Shown piece by piece: positions 35,933-45,308 of a stretch of DNA of 64,000 bases. The stretch comes from Pedobacter zeaxanthinifaciens (GTDB taxonomy: Bacteria > Bacteroidota > Bacteroidia > Sphingobacteriales > Sphingobacteriaceae). A program made the translations under genes and the position numbers. The notes under the pieces are model-generated. The model searched no databases and was not told the DNA's origin. It was given only the letters and a program-made list of their open reading frames with translations. The stretch spans positions 248,001-312,000 of the forward strand of contig NZ_QMHP01000003.1 of NCBI RefSeq assembly GCF_003313335.1. Direction: 5' to 3'. Position 1 is the stretch's first letter, and every line of letters begins with the position of its first letter.

Positions 35933-37117
35933 ATGTTAATTAACAAAAAACTAATTCCCCTTACTTTTGGCGGCCTTGGCATCGGCATTACAGAATTTGT
36001 AATGATGGGCCTACTGCCAGATATTGCTAAAGATCTTTCTATCACCATTCCCGAAGCAGGGCACCTCATTTCAGCCTATGCTTTAGGCGTAGTTATAGGA
36101 GCTCCAACACTTGCCATTGTAGCTGCAAAACATCCTCCCAAAAAAATCCTGCTTGCGCTGATGTTACTGTTCACCTTATTTAACGCCATATCAGCATTTG
36201 CTCCAAGTTACATCACCCTATTTATTGCTCGTTTCTTTTCTGGCTTGCCACATGGCGCATTTTTCGGTGTGGGCTCAGTAGTTGCCAGTCGCATTGCACC
36301 AGAAGGAAAACAAGCACAAGCGGTTTCTTTGATGTTTGCCGGGTTAACCATTGCTAATTTGTTTGGTGTGCCACTTGGTACATATATCGGTCATAACTTC
36401 TCCTGGAGATATTCTTTTGCACTTGTAGCAATAGTTGGCATGATCACCTTGCTAAGCTTGAAGTATTGGCTGCCACAATTGCCTGCTGTAAAAGATAGGA
36501 ACCTTAAAACCGAGCTCAGTTTTTTCGCCAAAAGCGAAGCTTGGATCATCATTTTAATGATTTCTATTGGTACTGGAGGTTTATTTTGCTGGATAAGTTA
36601 CATCAATCCTTTAATGACAGATGTGGCGGGTTTTGCGGAAAGCAGTGTTACGTACATCCTTATGCTGGCCGGTTTAGGAATGCTGGTAGGCAACTTTGTT
36701 GGCGGTTACTTGGCAGATAAATTTTCGCCAGCTAAAGCATGTGTTGCCCTTTTATTGGCTATGAGTGTTATTCTGCTCATCGTTTTCTTCGTATCGGCAA
36801 ATCCAATTTTGGCATTAATTACCACCTTTTTAACTGGCGGCATTGCGTTTGCTTCGGCAGCGCCTATACAAATGCTAATGATTAGAACCGCTAAAGATTC
36901 CGAGATGATCGCAGCTTCTGCAAGTCAGGCAAGTTTCAATATAGGAAATGCCTTAGGTGCGTTTTTTGGAGGATTGCCTTTAGTATACCACTTAAGCTAC
37001 AACTACCCTTCCCTAGTGGGTGCTGCTATGGCATTTACCGGATCATTATTTGCGCTATGGCTCATTAGGAGGTTTTCTAATATTAAGCAACAAGAAAAGG
37101 CAAACGAACTCGGATAA
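35933..37117 (+). CDS. MFS transporter, AraJ/YdhP-like drug or sugar efflux type
   Basis: 394 residues and 12 membrane helices. The N-terminal GIGITEFVMMGLLPDIAKDL segment and ISAYALGVVIGAPTLA are typical of the AraJ/Cml/PbuE-like DHA1 group, which exports arabinose, chloramphenicol or purines among others. The substrate cannot be assigned. The very short leader overlaps a palindromic operator-like site, so the gene is probably under a local repressor, but no regulator gene is adjacent. Confidence 0.9.
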   Translation: MLINKKLIPLTFGGLGIGITEFVMMGLLPDIAKDLSITIPEAGHLISAYALGVVIGAPTLAIVAAKHPPKKILLALMLLFTLFNAISAFAPSYITLFIARFFSGLPHGAFFGVGSVVASRIAPEGKQAQAVSLMFAGLTIANLFGVPLGTYIGHNFSWRYSFALVAIVGMITLLSLKYWLPQLPAVKDRNLKTELSFFAKSEAWIIILMISIGTGGLFCWISYINPLMTDVAGFAESSVTYILMLAGLGMLVGNFVGGYLADKFSPAKACVALLLAMSVILLIVFFVSANPILALITTFLTGGIAFASAAPIQMLMIRTAKDSEMIAASASQASFNIGNALGAFFGGLPLVYHLSYNYPSLVGAAMAFTGSLFALWLIRRFSNIKQQEKANELG

Positions 37118-37162
37118 TCAGCTTTTTAAACAACAACTGCTACATCGCTAAAAATTAACAGC

Positions 37163-37193
37163 AAAAAAAACGTCCCGATAGTAAACCGGGACG
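37163..37193 (-). terminator. terminator of msrB
   Basis: CGTCCCG (37171-37177) pairs with CGGGACG (37187-37193). The A-run at 37163-37170 is a T-run after the hairpin on the minus strand. Confidence 0.8.
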
Positions 37194-37216
37194 CTTAGAT
37201 TTTATAAAAGTAAACG

Positions 37217-37732
37217 CTACTGACCTTCTTTTTTATCAGGAACAAAATTCATAGACACCGAGTTTACGCAATGGCGGGTATTTTTAGCGGTTAAAAATTC
37301 GCCTACAAAAACGTGTCCCAAATGTGCTTCGCAATTAGCGCACACAATTTCAGTACGCTGTCCGTCGGCATCAGGAATACGTTTTACAGCGCCTTTAATT
37401 TCATCATCAAACGCAGGCCAGCCGCAATGCGCATCAAATTTAGTTTCTGAGCGGTATAAAGGCGCATTACATCTTTTACAAACGTAGGTACCTTTCTCAA
37501 AAAACTTATCATATTTGCCGGTGCCAGGATATTCTGTTCCCTTGCCTACAATTACTCGCTCTTCTTCCTTAGTTAATTTATTCCATTCCATTTTTCGTGT
37601 GGTTTTTGACGGTGTTTGTACTGTCTGTTTAGTTTCTTCTTTTTGCTCTTCGCTACGCTGAGCACAGGCGGTGAAGCTCAGGCTAATTACCATTACGGCA
37701 ATTAGCGAAGTAAGGTTGATCATCGACTTCAT
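37217..37732 (-). CDS. msrB: lipoprotein peptide-methionine (R)-S-oxide reductase
   Basis: 171 residues. The signal peptide ends in the lipobox SFTAC with Cys23, so the enzyme is a periplasmic or surface lipoprotein. The MsrB domain (~48-167) has zinc cysteines Cys85, Cys88, Cys131 and Cys134, a possible resolving Cys103 in HCGWPAF, and the catalytic Cys155 in RHCVNSVSM. It reduces R-methionine sulfoxide in oxidised proteins of the envelope. A Glu/Lys/Thr-rich linker joins anchor and domain. No msrA is fused or adjacent. Confidence 0.95.
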   Translation of the reverse strand: MKSMINLTSLIAVMVISLSFTACAQRSEEQKEETKQTVQTPSKTTRKMEWNKLTKEEERVIVGKGTEYPGTGKYDKFFEKGTYVCKRCNAPLYRSETKFDAHCGWPAFDDEIKGAVKRIPDADGQRTEIVCANCEAHLGHVFVGEFLTAKNTRHCVNSVSMNFVPDKKEGQ

Positions 37733-37770
37733 CTTTTACCTATTATTTGTTAATCATTATTATGCTTAAA

Positions 37771-37778
37771 CAAATATA
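37771..37778 (-). promoter_or_regulatory. -7 promoter element of msrB
   Basis: TATATTTG on the minus strand, about 38 bases before the ATG. Confidence 0.5.
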
Positions 37779-37914
37779 ACAACTAAACGTTTGGCATTTT
37801 AATGCACAAGTAAGCACAAAGTAAACTTTTTGCACTGGCTTTAGCTGGTTAAATGCTTTTAATTAATAGCCAATAAATAACAAATACAGTATAAGAAGGA
37901 AAAAATGCCCAGAA

Positions 37915-37947
37915 ATAAAAAAGCGTCCCAACTTTACATCGGGACGC
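37915..37947 (-). terminator. terminator of sucD
   Basis: GCGTCCC (37923-37929) pairs with GGGACGC (37941-37947), followed on the minus strand by a T-run. The stem is nearly the same as that of the msrB terminator. Confidence 0.8.
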
Positions 37948-37971
37948 TTTTCAAAATATATTTTGTCGAGA

Positions 37972-38844
37972 CTATTTTTTCAACAAGGCAGCCATAGCAG
38001 CACCAATTTCTGCTGGGCTTTCTACTACCGTGATGCCGCACTCACGCATAATTTTCATTTTTGCAGCAGCAGTATCATCAGCACCGCCTACAATAGCACC
38101 AGCATGGCCCATCCTACGTCCCGGAGGCGCAGTTTGACCAGCAATAAAACCTACTACCGGTTTAGTACCGTGTGCTGCAATCCAACGGGCAGCTTCAGCT
38201 TCCATACCACCACCAATTTCACCAATCATGATGATACCTTCAGTTTCTGGATCGTTCATTAACAATTCAACAGCTTCTTTAGTTGGCGTACCAATAATTG
38301 GATCACCACCAATACCAATCGCTGTAGTAATACCTAAACCTGCTTTAACTACTTGGTCTACCGCTTCGTAAGTTAACGTACCTGATTTAGAAACTACACC
38401 AACGTTACCTTTTTTGAAAATGAAGCCTGGCATGATACCAATTTTAGCCTCATCAGCAGTAATAATACCCGGACAGTTAGGGCCAATTAAGCGGCTATCT
38501 TTATCTGAAAGGTAAGATTTAACAGCAATCATGTCTTTAGTAGGGATACCTTCAGTGATACAAACAATCACTTTAATTCCAGCATCAGCAGCTTCCATAA
38601 TGGCGTCAGCAGCAAAGGGAGGAGGTACAAAAATAATAGATACATCGGCACCAGCCTTATCAACCGCATCTTTAACAGTGTTAAAAACAGGTCGGCCTAA
38701 ATGCTCTTGACCGCCTTTGCCAGGAGTTACCCCGCCAACAACGTTTGTACCGTAAGCTATCATTTGCTCAGCGTGGTAAGTACCTTCGTTGCCGGTAAAA
38801 CCCTGAACAATTACTTTTGAATCTTTATTTACTAAAACACTCAT
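37972..38844 (-). CDS. sucD: succinate--CoA ligase subunit alpha
   Basis: The TCA-cycle enzyme subunit that binds CoA and carries the phosphohistidine. 290 residues from the ATG at 38844; an upstream in-frame ATG at 38865 lies on the -7 element and was rejected. Visible are [10 protein letters not shown] (CoA-binding Rossmann start), [15 protein letters not shown], and the active-site His247 in [10 protein letters not shown]. sucC, usually adjacent in other bacteria, is not in this window, so the beta subunit is encoded elsewhere, as is common in this phylum. Confidence 0.96.
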   Translation of the reverse strand: MSVLVNKDSKVIVQGFTGNEGTYHAEQMIAYGTNVVGGVTPGKGGQEHLGRPVFNTVKDAVDKAGADVSIIFVPPPFAADAIMEAADAGIKVIVCITEGIPTKDMIAVKSYLSDKDSRLIGPNCPGIITADEAKIGIMPGFIFKKGNVGVVSKSGTLTYEAVDQVVKAGLGITTAIGIGGDPIIGTPTKEAVELLMNDPETEGIIMIGEIGGGMEAEAARWIAAHGTKPVVGFIAGQTAPPGRRMGHAGAIVGGADDTAAAKMKIMRECGITVVESPAEIGAAMAALLKK

Positions 38845-38862
38845 TGTATCTATTTTTTTGTG

Positions 38863-38870
38863 CAAACTTA
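38863..38870 (-). promoter_or_regulatory. promoter of sucD (-7 and -33)
   Basis: TAAGTTTG on the minus strand. A TTG on the same strand at 38891-38893 is separated by 20 bases, fitting the Bacteroidota -33/-7 arrangement. This is the best two-part promoter in the window. Confidence 0.65.
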
Positions 38871-39062
38871 AGTTAATTGCAACGTATTGTCAACTGCAAA
38901 AGCATATTATTTCAACTGTTTGTTTTTTATCGCATCAGCTTGTATCAAAAATGCCATGGGCGTATCACAACTCTTACATCCATCTCGCTATCAACTGGTT
39001 TAAACTTTATGAGAAAAGCAAAAGCACTACAATAAACCAAAAGCAGTCCTGCCTTCTGCTTA

Positions 39063-39116
39063 ACCCAATAGCCTTAATGCAATTGCTGGCTTTTACTGTA
39101 ATACTGGCTATTGGGT
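39063..39116. repeat. inverted repeat ACCCAATAGCC / GGCTATTGGGT
   Basis: Perfect 11-base arms (39063-39073 and 39106-39116) with a 32-base centre, in the 1,108-base gap between sucD and the phosphopantetheinyl transferase gene. Short open frames here (38858-39431) look like chance translations of repeat DNA. No other gene is seen between 38845 and 39278. Confidence 0.6.
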
Positions 39117-39278
39117 AACGCTGCCAGTCAGGTTTATTTTACAAAAACTCATGCTATACACCAGCTTTTACAAACCTCTTCCCCGCTTTTTATAGGTTTG
39201 TCAAAGCTGAACGCAGGTTTGAGAATCAGGAATTTACATTTTTGGGGTCTCAATGCGCTTCTAGCTATTTTGTGGAAA

Positions 39279-39835
39279 TACCTTTGCGCTCTTGGTAAAA
39301 ACTTATTTCCCTTTGCGCTAAAAAATAACCGCAAAGACAAGGAGATCGCAAAGCGGTGTAAAAGGATGCCTAATCATCAAAATACCTTTGCGCCCTTTGC
39401 AAAACTTAATTCCCTTTGCGTTAAAAAATAACCGCAAAGATAAGGAGAACGCAAAGTCATGTAAGAAACCCTAATCATCAAAATGCCTTTGCGCTCTTGA
39501 TAAAAACTTAATTCCCTTTGCGCTAAAAAATAACCGCAAAGATAAGGAGAACGCAAAGCCATTTAAGAAACCCCATTTATCAAAATACCTTTGCGCTCTT
39601 GGTAAAACTTATTTCCCTTTGCGCTAAAAAATAACCGCAAAGATAAGGAGAACGCAAAGCCGTGTAAGAAACCCCATTTATCAAAATACCTTTGCGCTCT
39701 TGGTAAAACTCATTTCCCTTTGCGCTAAAAAATAACCGCAAAGATAAGGAGAACGCAAAGCAGTGTAAAAGGATGCCTAATCATCAAAATGCCTTTGCGC
39801 TCTCGGTAAAAACTCAATTCCTTCTGCTTTATATC
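39279..39835. repeat. six-unit ~102-bp tandem array (CTTTGCG type)
   Basis: Units begin with CCTTTGCG at 39281, 39385, 39486, 39588, 39689 and 39792 (spacings 104, 101, 102, 101, 103); the last unit is truncated. Each full unit has two CTTTGCG and two CGCAAAG words that can pair as nested stems (an inner one across TAAAAAATAAC). Four units start with TACCTTTG, an exact -7 promoter match, and two have TGCCTTTG. The same element occurs singly at 63080-63149. Confidence 0.92.
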
Positions 39836-39952
39836 AAAGCTTATTCAAATGTTAAATCCTTATTGCAAGTACGTGATATTGCTTCTAAGGCATTACTTAT
39901 AAATAAATTTTGAGGGAAAATAAATTTACCGATATTTACCAAGTAGGCTCTG

Positions 39953-40684
39953 ATGAGCAAACTGAACCAAAACCAGCATCAAATGATAGATACACTGTTA
40001 AGCTACGATTTTGCATGGAAATCTTACGCTACAGGGCAAACGTTAGCTACAGATAAAACACATATCTTTCGCATCTCTGTAGACCATCATTTTCCAAAAG
40101 TAAAGCGTGCGGTAGAGGAGGTACTCTCCGATCGTGAACTTGAAAAAGCTGGAAGAATGTTTATCCAAAAAGACAAGGAGCGCTACATCGTCAGTAAGTT
40201 TTGTTTAAGAACCATTTTAGGCCTTTGCCTAGAAGTTCCTCCAAACGAAGTTAACTTTATATTTCACGAGCATAAAAAACCAACCGCAAACGGCATTGAA
40301 TTTAACATTAGCCATACCGGCGATTACGTGTTAATTGCCGTAAGCCCAACACCGGTGGGCATCGATATTGAACATTTAAATAGAGATTTCGATTTCAAAT
40401 CCATACTGGACATCACGTTCTCCAAAAAGGAGATAGACTATATTGGCGATAAAGACATCGATCCTACAAATTTTTATGTGATGTGGACGCGTAAAGAAGC
40501 CTTACTAAAAGCTAGCGGTGAGGGCGTAAGCGATAATCTTCACTTAATCGAATGCCTTGATGAGCACTTGGAATATCATAAAAAAGTGTTCAAAATGCGC
40601 ACTTTTATGATTGAGGAAAACTATGTGGCAAGTATTGCAACCACACTCGAACAAAAAGAACTACTTTTTTGGAATTGGATTTAG
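39953..40684 (+). CDS. 4'-phosphopantetheinyl transferase superfamily protein (Sfp type)
   Basis: Transfers the phosphopantetheine arm of CoA to carrier-protein serines. 243 residues, the two-domain Sfp/AASDPPT size. Motifs are FNISHTGD at 117-124, the Mg-binding GIDIE at 136-140, and WTRKEALLKA at 178-187. Partners (acyl, peptidyl or aryl carrier proteins) are not in this window. The gene sits directly after the 102-bp tandem array and is followed by an octamer array that begins five bases after the stop codon. Confidence 0.93.
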   Translation: MSKLNQNQHQMIDTLLSYDFAWKSYATGQTLATDKTHIFRISVDHHFPKVKRAVEEVLSDRELEKAGRMFIQKDKERYIVSKFCLRTILGLCLEVPPNEVNFIFHEHKKPTANGIEFNISHTGDYVLIAVSPTPVGIDIEHLNRDFDFKSILDITFSKKEIDYIGDKDIDPTNFYVMWTRKEALLKASGEGVSDNLHLIECLDEHLEYHKKVFKMRTFMIEENYVASIATTLEQKELLFWNWI

Positions 40685-40688
40685 CTTT

Positions 40689-40720
40689 GGTTGTTTAGTT
40701 GACGGGTTGTTTGGTTGTCT
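40689..40720. repeat. heteromorphic octamer array, 4 units (GGTTGTTT type)
   Basis: GGTTGTTT, AGTTGACG, GGTTGTTT, GGTTGTCT in register, immediately after the phosphopantetheinyl transferase stop codon. Confidence 0.65.
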
Positions 40721-40767
40721 GGATATGATTAAATTTGAATCATCATTGTGTTTGCTTTTGGCTTGCC

Positions 40768-42036
40768 TTAAATTTCCTCAGCATTTTCAATGGCGATGGC
40801 ACTTGTTGCTTTCTGGTATTTCTCTTCATCAAAAGCTTTTTCACTTTTAGCAATAACAATAGCGGCTATTCCATTTCCTATCATATTGGTAATGGCCCTA
40901 GCCTCGCTCATAAACCTATCTACGCCTAACAATATGGCAATATGTTCTACAGGCATAATTTTAAGTGCCGTTAAAGTACTGGCCAACACAATAAACCCGC
41001 TTCCAGTTACACCAGCCGCACCTTTACTAGTTACCATTAAAACAAGCATGATTGAAACCTGCTCGCCAATGCTTAAATCAATCCCAAATACCTGCGTTAA
41101 AAAAATCACGGCCATGGCCAAATAAATTGAAGTGCCATCTAAATTAAACGAATAACCTGTAGGAATTACCAAACCAACTACTGATTTATCGCAACCGATA
41201 TCCTCCATTTTTTTCATCATGCTTGGCAAAACCGATTCGGAAGAGGAGGTACCCAAAACAATTAAAATTTCCTGGCGGATGTATTTAAGGTATTTCCACA
41301 AACTAAACTTGTAATACCTACAAATAGCATTGAGCACTACAAAAATGAAAAGAAAGCAAGTAAGGTAAACTGCACCCATTAACTTGGCCATTGGCAGCAA
41401 CGTATGAAGTCCAAATTTGCCTACGCTGAAGGCCATACCACCAAAAGCACCCAGCGGCGCCAAACGCATAATTACCTTCATCATATTAAAAAGCACCTTG
41501 GCAATTTTATCGAAAGTAACCAACAAGGACTCCCCTGTTTTACCCATTTTACTTAAGCCATAGCCAAACAAAATAGCGAATACTAAAATTTGCAAAATTT
41601 CGCCCTTGGCAAAGGCATCAAATATATTTTTAGGAAAAATATGTGCTATAAATTCCAACCAATTAATAGTTCCTGCCTGCTTGGCGTAGGCATCTATTTT
41701 CGAAACATCGCCCTCAGGCACACTAACGCCAACGCCCGGCTTAATTACATTGGCTACGAATAAACCAATTACAATGGCCACCGTAGTAACCAATTCAAAA
41801 TAAAGTAAGGCCTTACCGCCTACAACGCCTACCTTTTTCATATCGCCCATGTGGGCTATACCTAACACTATGGTGAAGAAAATTATAGGCGCTATCAACA
41901 TGCTAATCAGGTTGATGAAACTTTTGCTAATCAGCTCAGCATGCGGCGCAAACCCCGGAAATTTTACGCCTACCAAAATCCCTAGTGCAATAGCAAAAAG
42001 TACCTGAAAAGTTAAGTTCGATAATAATTTCTTCAT
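40768..42036 (-). CDS. dicarboxylate/amino acid:cation symporter (DctA/GltP family)
   Basis: 422 residues of the DAACS fold (eight helices plus two re-entrant loops). Visible are the ISMLIAPIIFFTIVLGIAHMGD segment, the serine-rich re-entrant GTSSSESVLPSMM, GYSFNLDGTSIYLAMA, and GVTGSGFIVLASTL with the substrate-binding tail. GTSSSESVLP and NLDGTSIY resemble DctA (C4-dicarboxylates) more than the glutamate carriers. Uptake of succinate, fumarate or malate is therefore inferred. Single-gene unit. Confidence 0.9.
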   Translation of the reverse strand: MKKLLSNLTFQVLFAIALGILVGVKFPGFAPHAELISKSFINLISMLIAPIIFFTIVLGIAHMGDMKKVGVVGGKALLYFELVTTVAIVIGLFVANVIKPGVGVSVPEGDVSKIDAYAKQAGTINWLEFIAHIFPKNIFDAFAKGEILQILVFAILFGYGLSKMGKTGESLLVTFDKIAKVLFNMMKVIMRLAPLGAFGGMAFSVGKFGLHTLLPMAKLMGAVYLTCFLFIFVVLNAICRYYKFSLWKYLKYIRQEILIVLGTSSSESVLPSMMKKMEDIGCDKSVVGLVIPTGYSFNLDGTSIYLAMAVIFLTQVFGIDLSIGEQVSIMLVLMVTSKGAAGVTGSGFIVLASTLTALKIMPVEHIAILLGVDRFMSEARAITNMIGNGIAAIVIAKSEKAFDEEKYQKATSAIAIENAEEI

Positions 42037-42156
42037 GTTTTGGTTTAAATTGAAGAGGGAAATATATAAACTATTTCACGAAGCGCCCAACACTATATCG
42101 CGATAGGTAAAAAAAGATTAGTTTTGGTTAAAAAAACACAAGCTTGTTTTGTTTCG

Positions 42157-42164
42157 TATATTTG
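42157..42164 (+). promoter_or_regulatory. -7 promoter element of the lipoprotein gene
   Basis: TATATTTG, 15 bases before the ATG at 42180. Confidence 0.55.
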
Positions 42165-42179
42165 TTAAAAAAATCGAAA

Positions 42180-42611
42180 ATGAGCAGATTAAGATTTCTT
42201 CCGGCTATTTTAATTGGTATTGCAATAATTTGCTTTGCTTGTGAAAAAGTGCCCGTAGATAGCAAAATTTTCGTGGAGCGCTACCTCACAGGAACAGCGT
42301 CTACCAAATGGCCTATACAGTCATACGTTAAACTTCAACTTAAAGGTAAAGACACCTTAGTTAAAGACACCATTGATTTGGCCATTGACAGCGCTATTTT
42401 CAACATCAATTCGAAATACATTAGAGGAACAGATACGGTGAACTTCGCTATTGATCAAGCTGGCGAAAACATTACTTTTTCTACCAAGCCAGATAGCACT
42501 TGGCATATTGAATACTTAAGAACCTCTACTTTTAAATTGGTGCATCAGCGTAATGAAACCGTAAATGGTGTAACTACCAACTATAAAATTGAGCAGATTT
42601 TCAGGAAGTAG
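42180..42611 (+). CDS. hypothetical lipoprotein
   Basis: 143 residues. A signal peptide with a lipobox-like IICFAC places the lipidated Cys at 21. The mature domain is beta-rich with repeated Thr/Asp/Lys-containing strands (KLQLKGKDTLVKDTIDLAIDS), and resembles small immunoglobulin-like or lipocalin-like lipoproteins, but I recognise no specific family. It converges on the ABC exporter gene with only 6 bases between them. Confidence 0.75.
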   Translation: MSRLRFLPAILIGIAIICFACEKVPVDSKIFVERYLTGTASTKWPIQSYVKLQLKGKDTLVKDTIDLAIDSAIFNINSKYIRGTDTVNFAIDQAGENITFSTKPDSTWHIEYLRTSTFKLVHQRNETVNGVTTNYKIEQIFRK

Positions 42612-42617
42612 AACCCG

Positions 42618-44396
42618 CTATTTCGCAATCCCTACCGAAGAGAACTGCAAATCGTAAAGTTTTTTGTAGTATCCGTCCAATTTTAGCAGTTGCTGATGAG
42701 TGCCCTTTTCTTTGATTTCACCTTTATCCAATACAATAATTACATCAGCTTTTTGAATGGTTGATAAACGGTGTGCAATTACAATAGAGGTACGCCCCTG
42801 CATTAACTTGTCGATGGCATGTTGAATAAGCAATTCCGTTTCGGTGTCTACGGAGGAAGTAGCTTCGTCCAATACCAAAACCGCAGGCTGATAAACTAAG
42901 GCCCTGATGAATGAAATCAGCTGAGCCTGACCGGCGGAAAGCGTTGCGCCACGTTCCATAACATTATAGTGGTAACCGCCGGGCAAACGTTCTATAAATT
43001 CATGTGCGCCAACCTGCTTAGCGGCATCCACTACTTCTTCAAAGCTGATATCCGGATTATTTAGCGTAATGTTGTTGTAAATGGTGTCCGAAAAAAGGAA
43101 AACATCTTGTAATACCGTGGCAATTTGCTGGCGCAGAAAATTCAAATCATAATCTTTAATAGCTACACCATCCACGCTGATACTGCCTTTCTGAATTTCG
43201 TAAAAACGATTGAGGATATTGATGGTGGTAGATTTTCCAGCGCCAGTAGCGCCAACCAATGCTATTGTTTGTCCAGATTTTACTTCGAATGAAATGTCCT
43301 TCAATACATACTTCGGATCCGTTTCATTATCCTGATCATAGCTGAACCAAACGTTTTCAAAGGAAATATCTCCCCTAACTTTTGCAGGTTTAAAAGTTCC
43401 GTTGTTAGCGGTAATTTCTTGCGTATCTAGCACCTTGAAAACACGTTCGGCACCAACCATACCCATTTGCAAGGTATTGAATTTATCGGCCAACTCTCTA
43501 ATTGGTCTAAACAACATGTTAATGAACATGATGAAAGAGGTGATAATGCCAGGTTCAATTTTTGGATTTTCAAGTACTGATTTCGCACCATACCAAATCA
43601 GCAAGCCTAACGACATCGCAGATATCAATTCAACTACTGGGAAGAAAATGGAATAGTACCAATTTGAACGGATATTGGCATCGCGATAGCGCAAATTAAT
43701 GTTTTTAAATTTTTTATATTCTTGGTTTTCCCTTGCGAAATATTGGATAATAGATATTCCGCTAATGTGTTCCTGTAGAAAAGTATTTAAATTGGACACT
43801 TCTGCCCTAACTTCCTGAAAAGCAACCTTAATGGCTTTTTGAAAAACACGGGTAGCCATAATTAGCAGTGGCATTGGTAAAAGCACAATCAACGTGAGCT
43901 TCCAATCTAAATAAAACATGATTCCCATGATGACGATCACCTGCAACAAATCGCCAATCATGGCAATTAATCCTTCAGAGAAGATATCTGCAATGGTTTC
44001 CAAATCAGAAACAGTACGGGTAATCAACTGACCGATAGGTGTTTTATCGAAAAACTTTAACCGCAACTTGGTGATATGATTAAATACATTGATCCTTAGA
44101 TCTTTAATAGCCGACTGCCCAAGTTTATTGGTGAGTAAAGTATGTGCATATTGGAAAACCGTTTGCAAAACGAGTAATGCCAACATCAAAATTGTCATGT
44201 TAAGCAGGCCATTGTAATTCCCTTTTAAAATATGCTGGTCAAGCGTGTAGCCCACCAATAATGGCCTTGCTGGAGCTACTGCAGCCAACAACAGTGTAAG
44301 TGCTACCGACCATAAAAAAACGGCACGATAAGGCCTAACGTAAGCCATTACCCTTTTCAACAAACTGAAATTAAATGCGTCGCCAGTTACAGCCAT
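42618..44396 (-). CDS. ABC transporter, fused permease and ATPase (MsbA/MdlB type)
   Basis: A half-transporter of 592 residues. Six membrane helices occupy ~15-310. The nucleotide-binding domain (~345-585) has Walker A GATGAGKS (382-389), a Walker B VLVLDEATSSVD and the switch IAHRLST. The ABC signature reads LSAGQ (486-490) instead of LSGGQ, a substitution found in some MdlB-like exporters. It probably forms a homodimer that exports lipid or drug; a heterodimer with a partner encoded elsewhere cannot be excluded. Confidence 0.92.
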   Translation of the reverse strand: MAVTGDAFNFSLLKRVMAYVRPYRAVFLWSVALTLLLAAVAPARPLLVGYTLDQHILKGNYNGLLNMTILMLALLVLQTVFQYAHTLLTNKLGQSAIKDLRINVFNHITKLRLKFFDKTPIGQLITRTVSDLETIADIFSEGLIAMIGDLLQVIVIMGIMFYLDWKLTLIVLLPMPLLIMATRVFQKAIKVAFQEVRAEVSNLNTFLQEHISGISIIQYFARENQEYKKFKNINLRYRDANIRSNWYYSIFFPVVELISAMSLGLLIWYGAKSVLENPKIEPGIITSFIMFINMLFRPIRELADKFNTLQMGMVGAERVFKVLDTQEITANNGTFKPAKVRGDISFENVWFSYDQDNETDPKYVLKDISFEVKSGQTIALVGATGAGKSTTINILNRFYEIQKGSISVDGVAIKDYDLNFLRQQIATVLQDVFLFSDTIYNNITLNNPDISFEEVVDAAKQVGAHEFIERLPGGYHYNVMERGATLSAGQAQLISFIRALVYQPAVLVLDEATSSVDTETELLIQHAIDKLMQGRTSIVIAHRLSTIQKADVIIVLDKGEIKEKGTHQQLLKLDGYYKKLYDLQFSSVGIAK

Positions 44397-44409
44397 CTAT
44401 TTAAATTTT

Positions 44410-44545
44410 AAATGAGTAAATTTTGAATGATTGAATTATTGCTAATGCCCTATTTTTAATTTTAAATGAGTAAATTTTTAAATGATTAAATATTGCCGAG
44501 TTCATCAACATTTAATCATTCAGTCATTCAATCATTTAATTTTTT
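44410..44545. repeat. octamer arrays between the ABC exporter and truA
   Basis: Two direct blocks (44410-44440 and 44466-44492) contain AAATGAGT followed by AAATTTT and AATGATT words. At 44506-44545 complementary units run in register (CAACATTT, AATCATTC, AGTCATTC, AATCATTT). This is the same GAATGAGT family as at 20977-21056. The array reaches the stop codon of truA. Confidence 0.7.
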
Positions 44546-45302
44546 AATCACTTTCAACATACGGATATACCACCGAAGTCAGAAATAGTCCGCAGGCAGG
44601 CACCGATTGCCCCGCATTGCTTCTATTTTTACTTGCTATGATATCCGTTAAGTGTTCCGCTTCAATCACGCCCTCTCCAACCATCACCAAAGTACCCATG
44701 ATAGCTCGTACCATGTTACGCAAAAACCGATCGGCCTTGATGGTAAAAACCAAGCCATCAGCCTGTTGTTCAACTTTAGCATAGCTGATGTTACAGTTGT
44801 TCGTAAATGTTTGCGTATTGGATTTGCTGAAACAGGAAAAATCCTTTTGACCTAACAGCAGCTCGGCGGCTTTGTTCATTTGCTCAACATTCAGCTTACC
44901 TTTGTACAACCACGATCGGTTAACTTTAAAAGGATTTTTGCGAAAATGCAGATAATAATGATAAGCTCTTGCAGTGGCGTCAAAACGGGCATGTGCAACT
45001 GCAGCTACCTCAAATATCCTGTGAACCGCAATGCTGTAAGGCAATAAGGCATTAACTCCGGTTGTAGCGTTAAGCAGTTGTCGTTCATTCACACCAACCA
45101 AGTCAATATGGGCAAAAAATTGCGTAGCATGTACGCCTGTATCTGTACGGCCACAGCCCAAGGAGGCTACCTGCTGCCTGAAATAAGTACTCAAAGCTTT
45201 GTCCAAGCACTCCTGTACCGACACCGCATTTGGCTGAATTTGCCAACCGTGATAGTTAGTGCCGTCGTAGCTTAATTCTACAAAGTATCTTTTCGTTTCC
45301 AA
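44544..45302 (-). CDS. truA: tRNA pseudouridine(38-40) synthase
   Basis: Modifies U38-U40 in the anticodon arm of many tRNAs. 252 residues from a TTG at 45302. The nucleophile Asp54 is in CGRTDTGVHA (50-59), and FLRNMVRAIMGTL is near the C-terminus. The frame extends to a TTG at 45311, but a -7 element occupies 45309-45316, so the downstream TTG is preferred and the mRNA would be leaderless. No ATG is available. The 3' end abuts an octamer repeat array. Confidence 0.94.
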   Translation of the reverse strand: METKRYFVELSYDGTNYHGWQIQPNAVSVQECLDKALSTYFRQQVASLGCGRTDTGVHATQFFAHIDLVGVNERQLLNATTGVNALLPYSIAVHRIFEVAAVAHARFDATARAYHYYLHFRKNPFKVNRSWLYKGKLNVEQMNKAAELLLGQKDFSCFSKSNTQTFTNNCNISYAKVEQQADGLVFTIKADRFLRNMVRAIMGTLVMVGEGVIEAEHLTDIIASKNRSNAGQSVPACGLFLTSVVYPYVESD

Positions 45303-45308
45303 TAGGTG

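Noticed and set aside
38858..39431. Open frames of 86 and 106 codons before and inside the 102-bp array
   Set aside because: They translate repeat DNA and intergenic sequence, have no motif, and lie over the sucD promoter region or the array.
39279..39835. CRISPR array
   Set aside because: The period is regular, but every part of the unit is conserved; there are no unique spacers of constant length, and no cas genes are nearby. It is a tandem array of a dispersed palindromic element.
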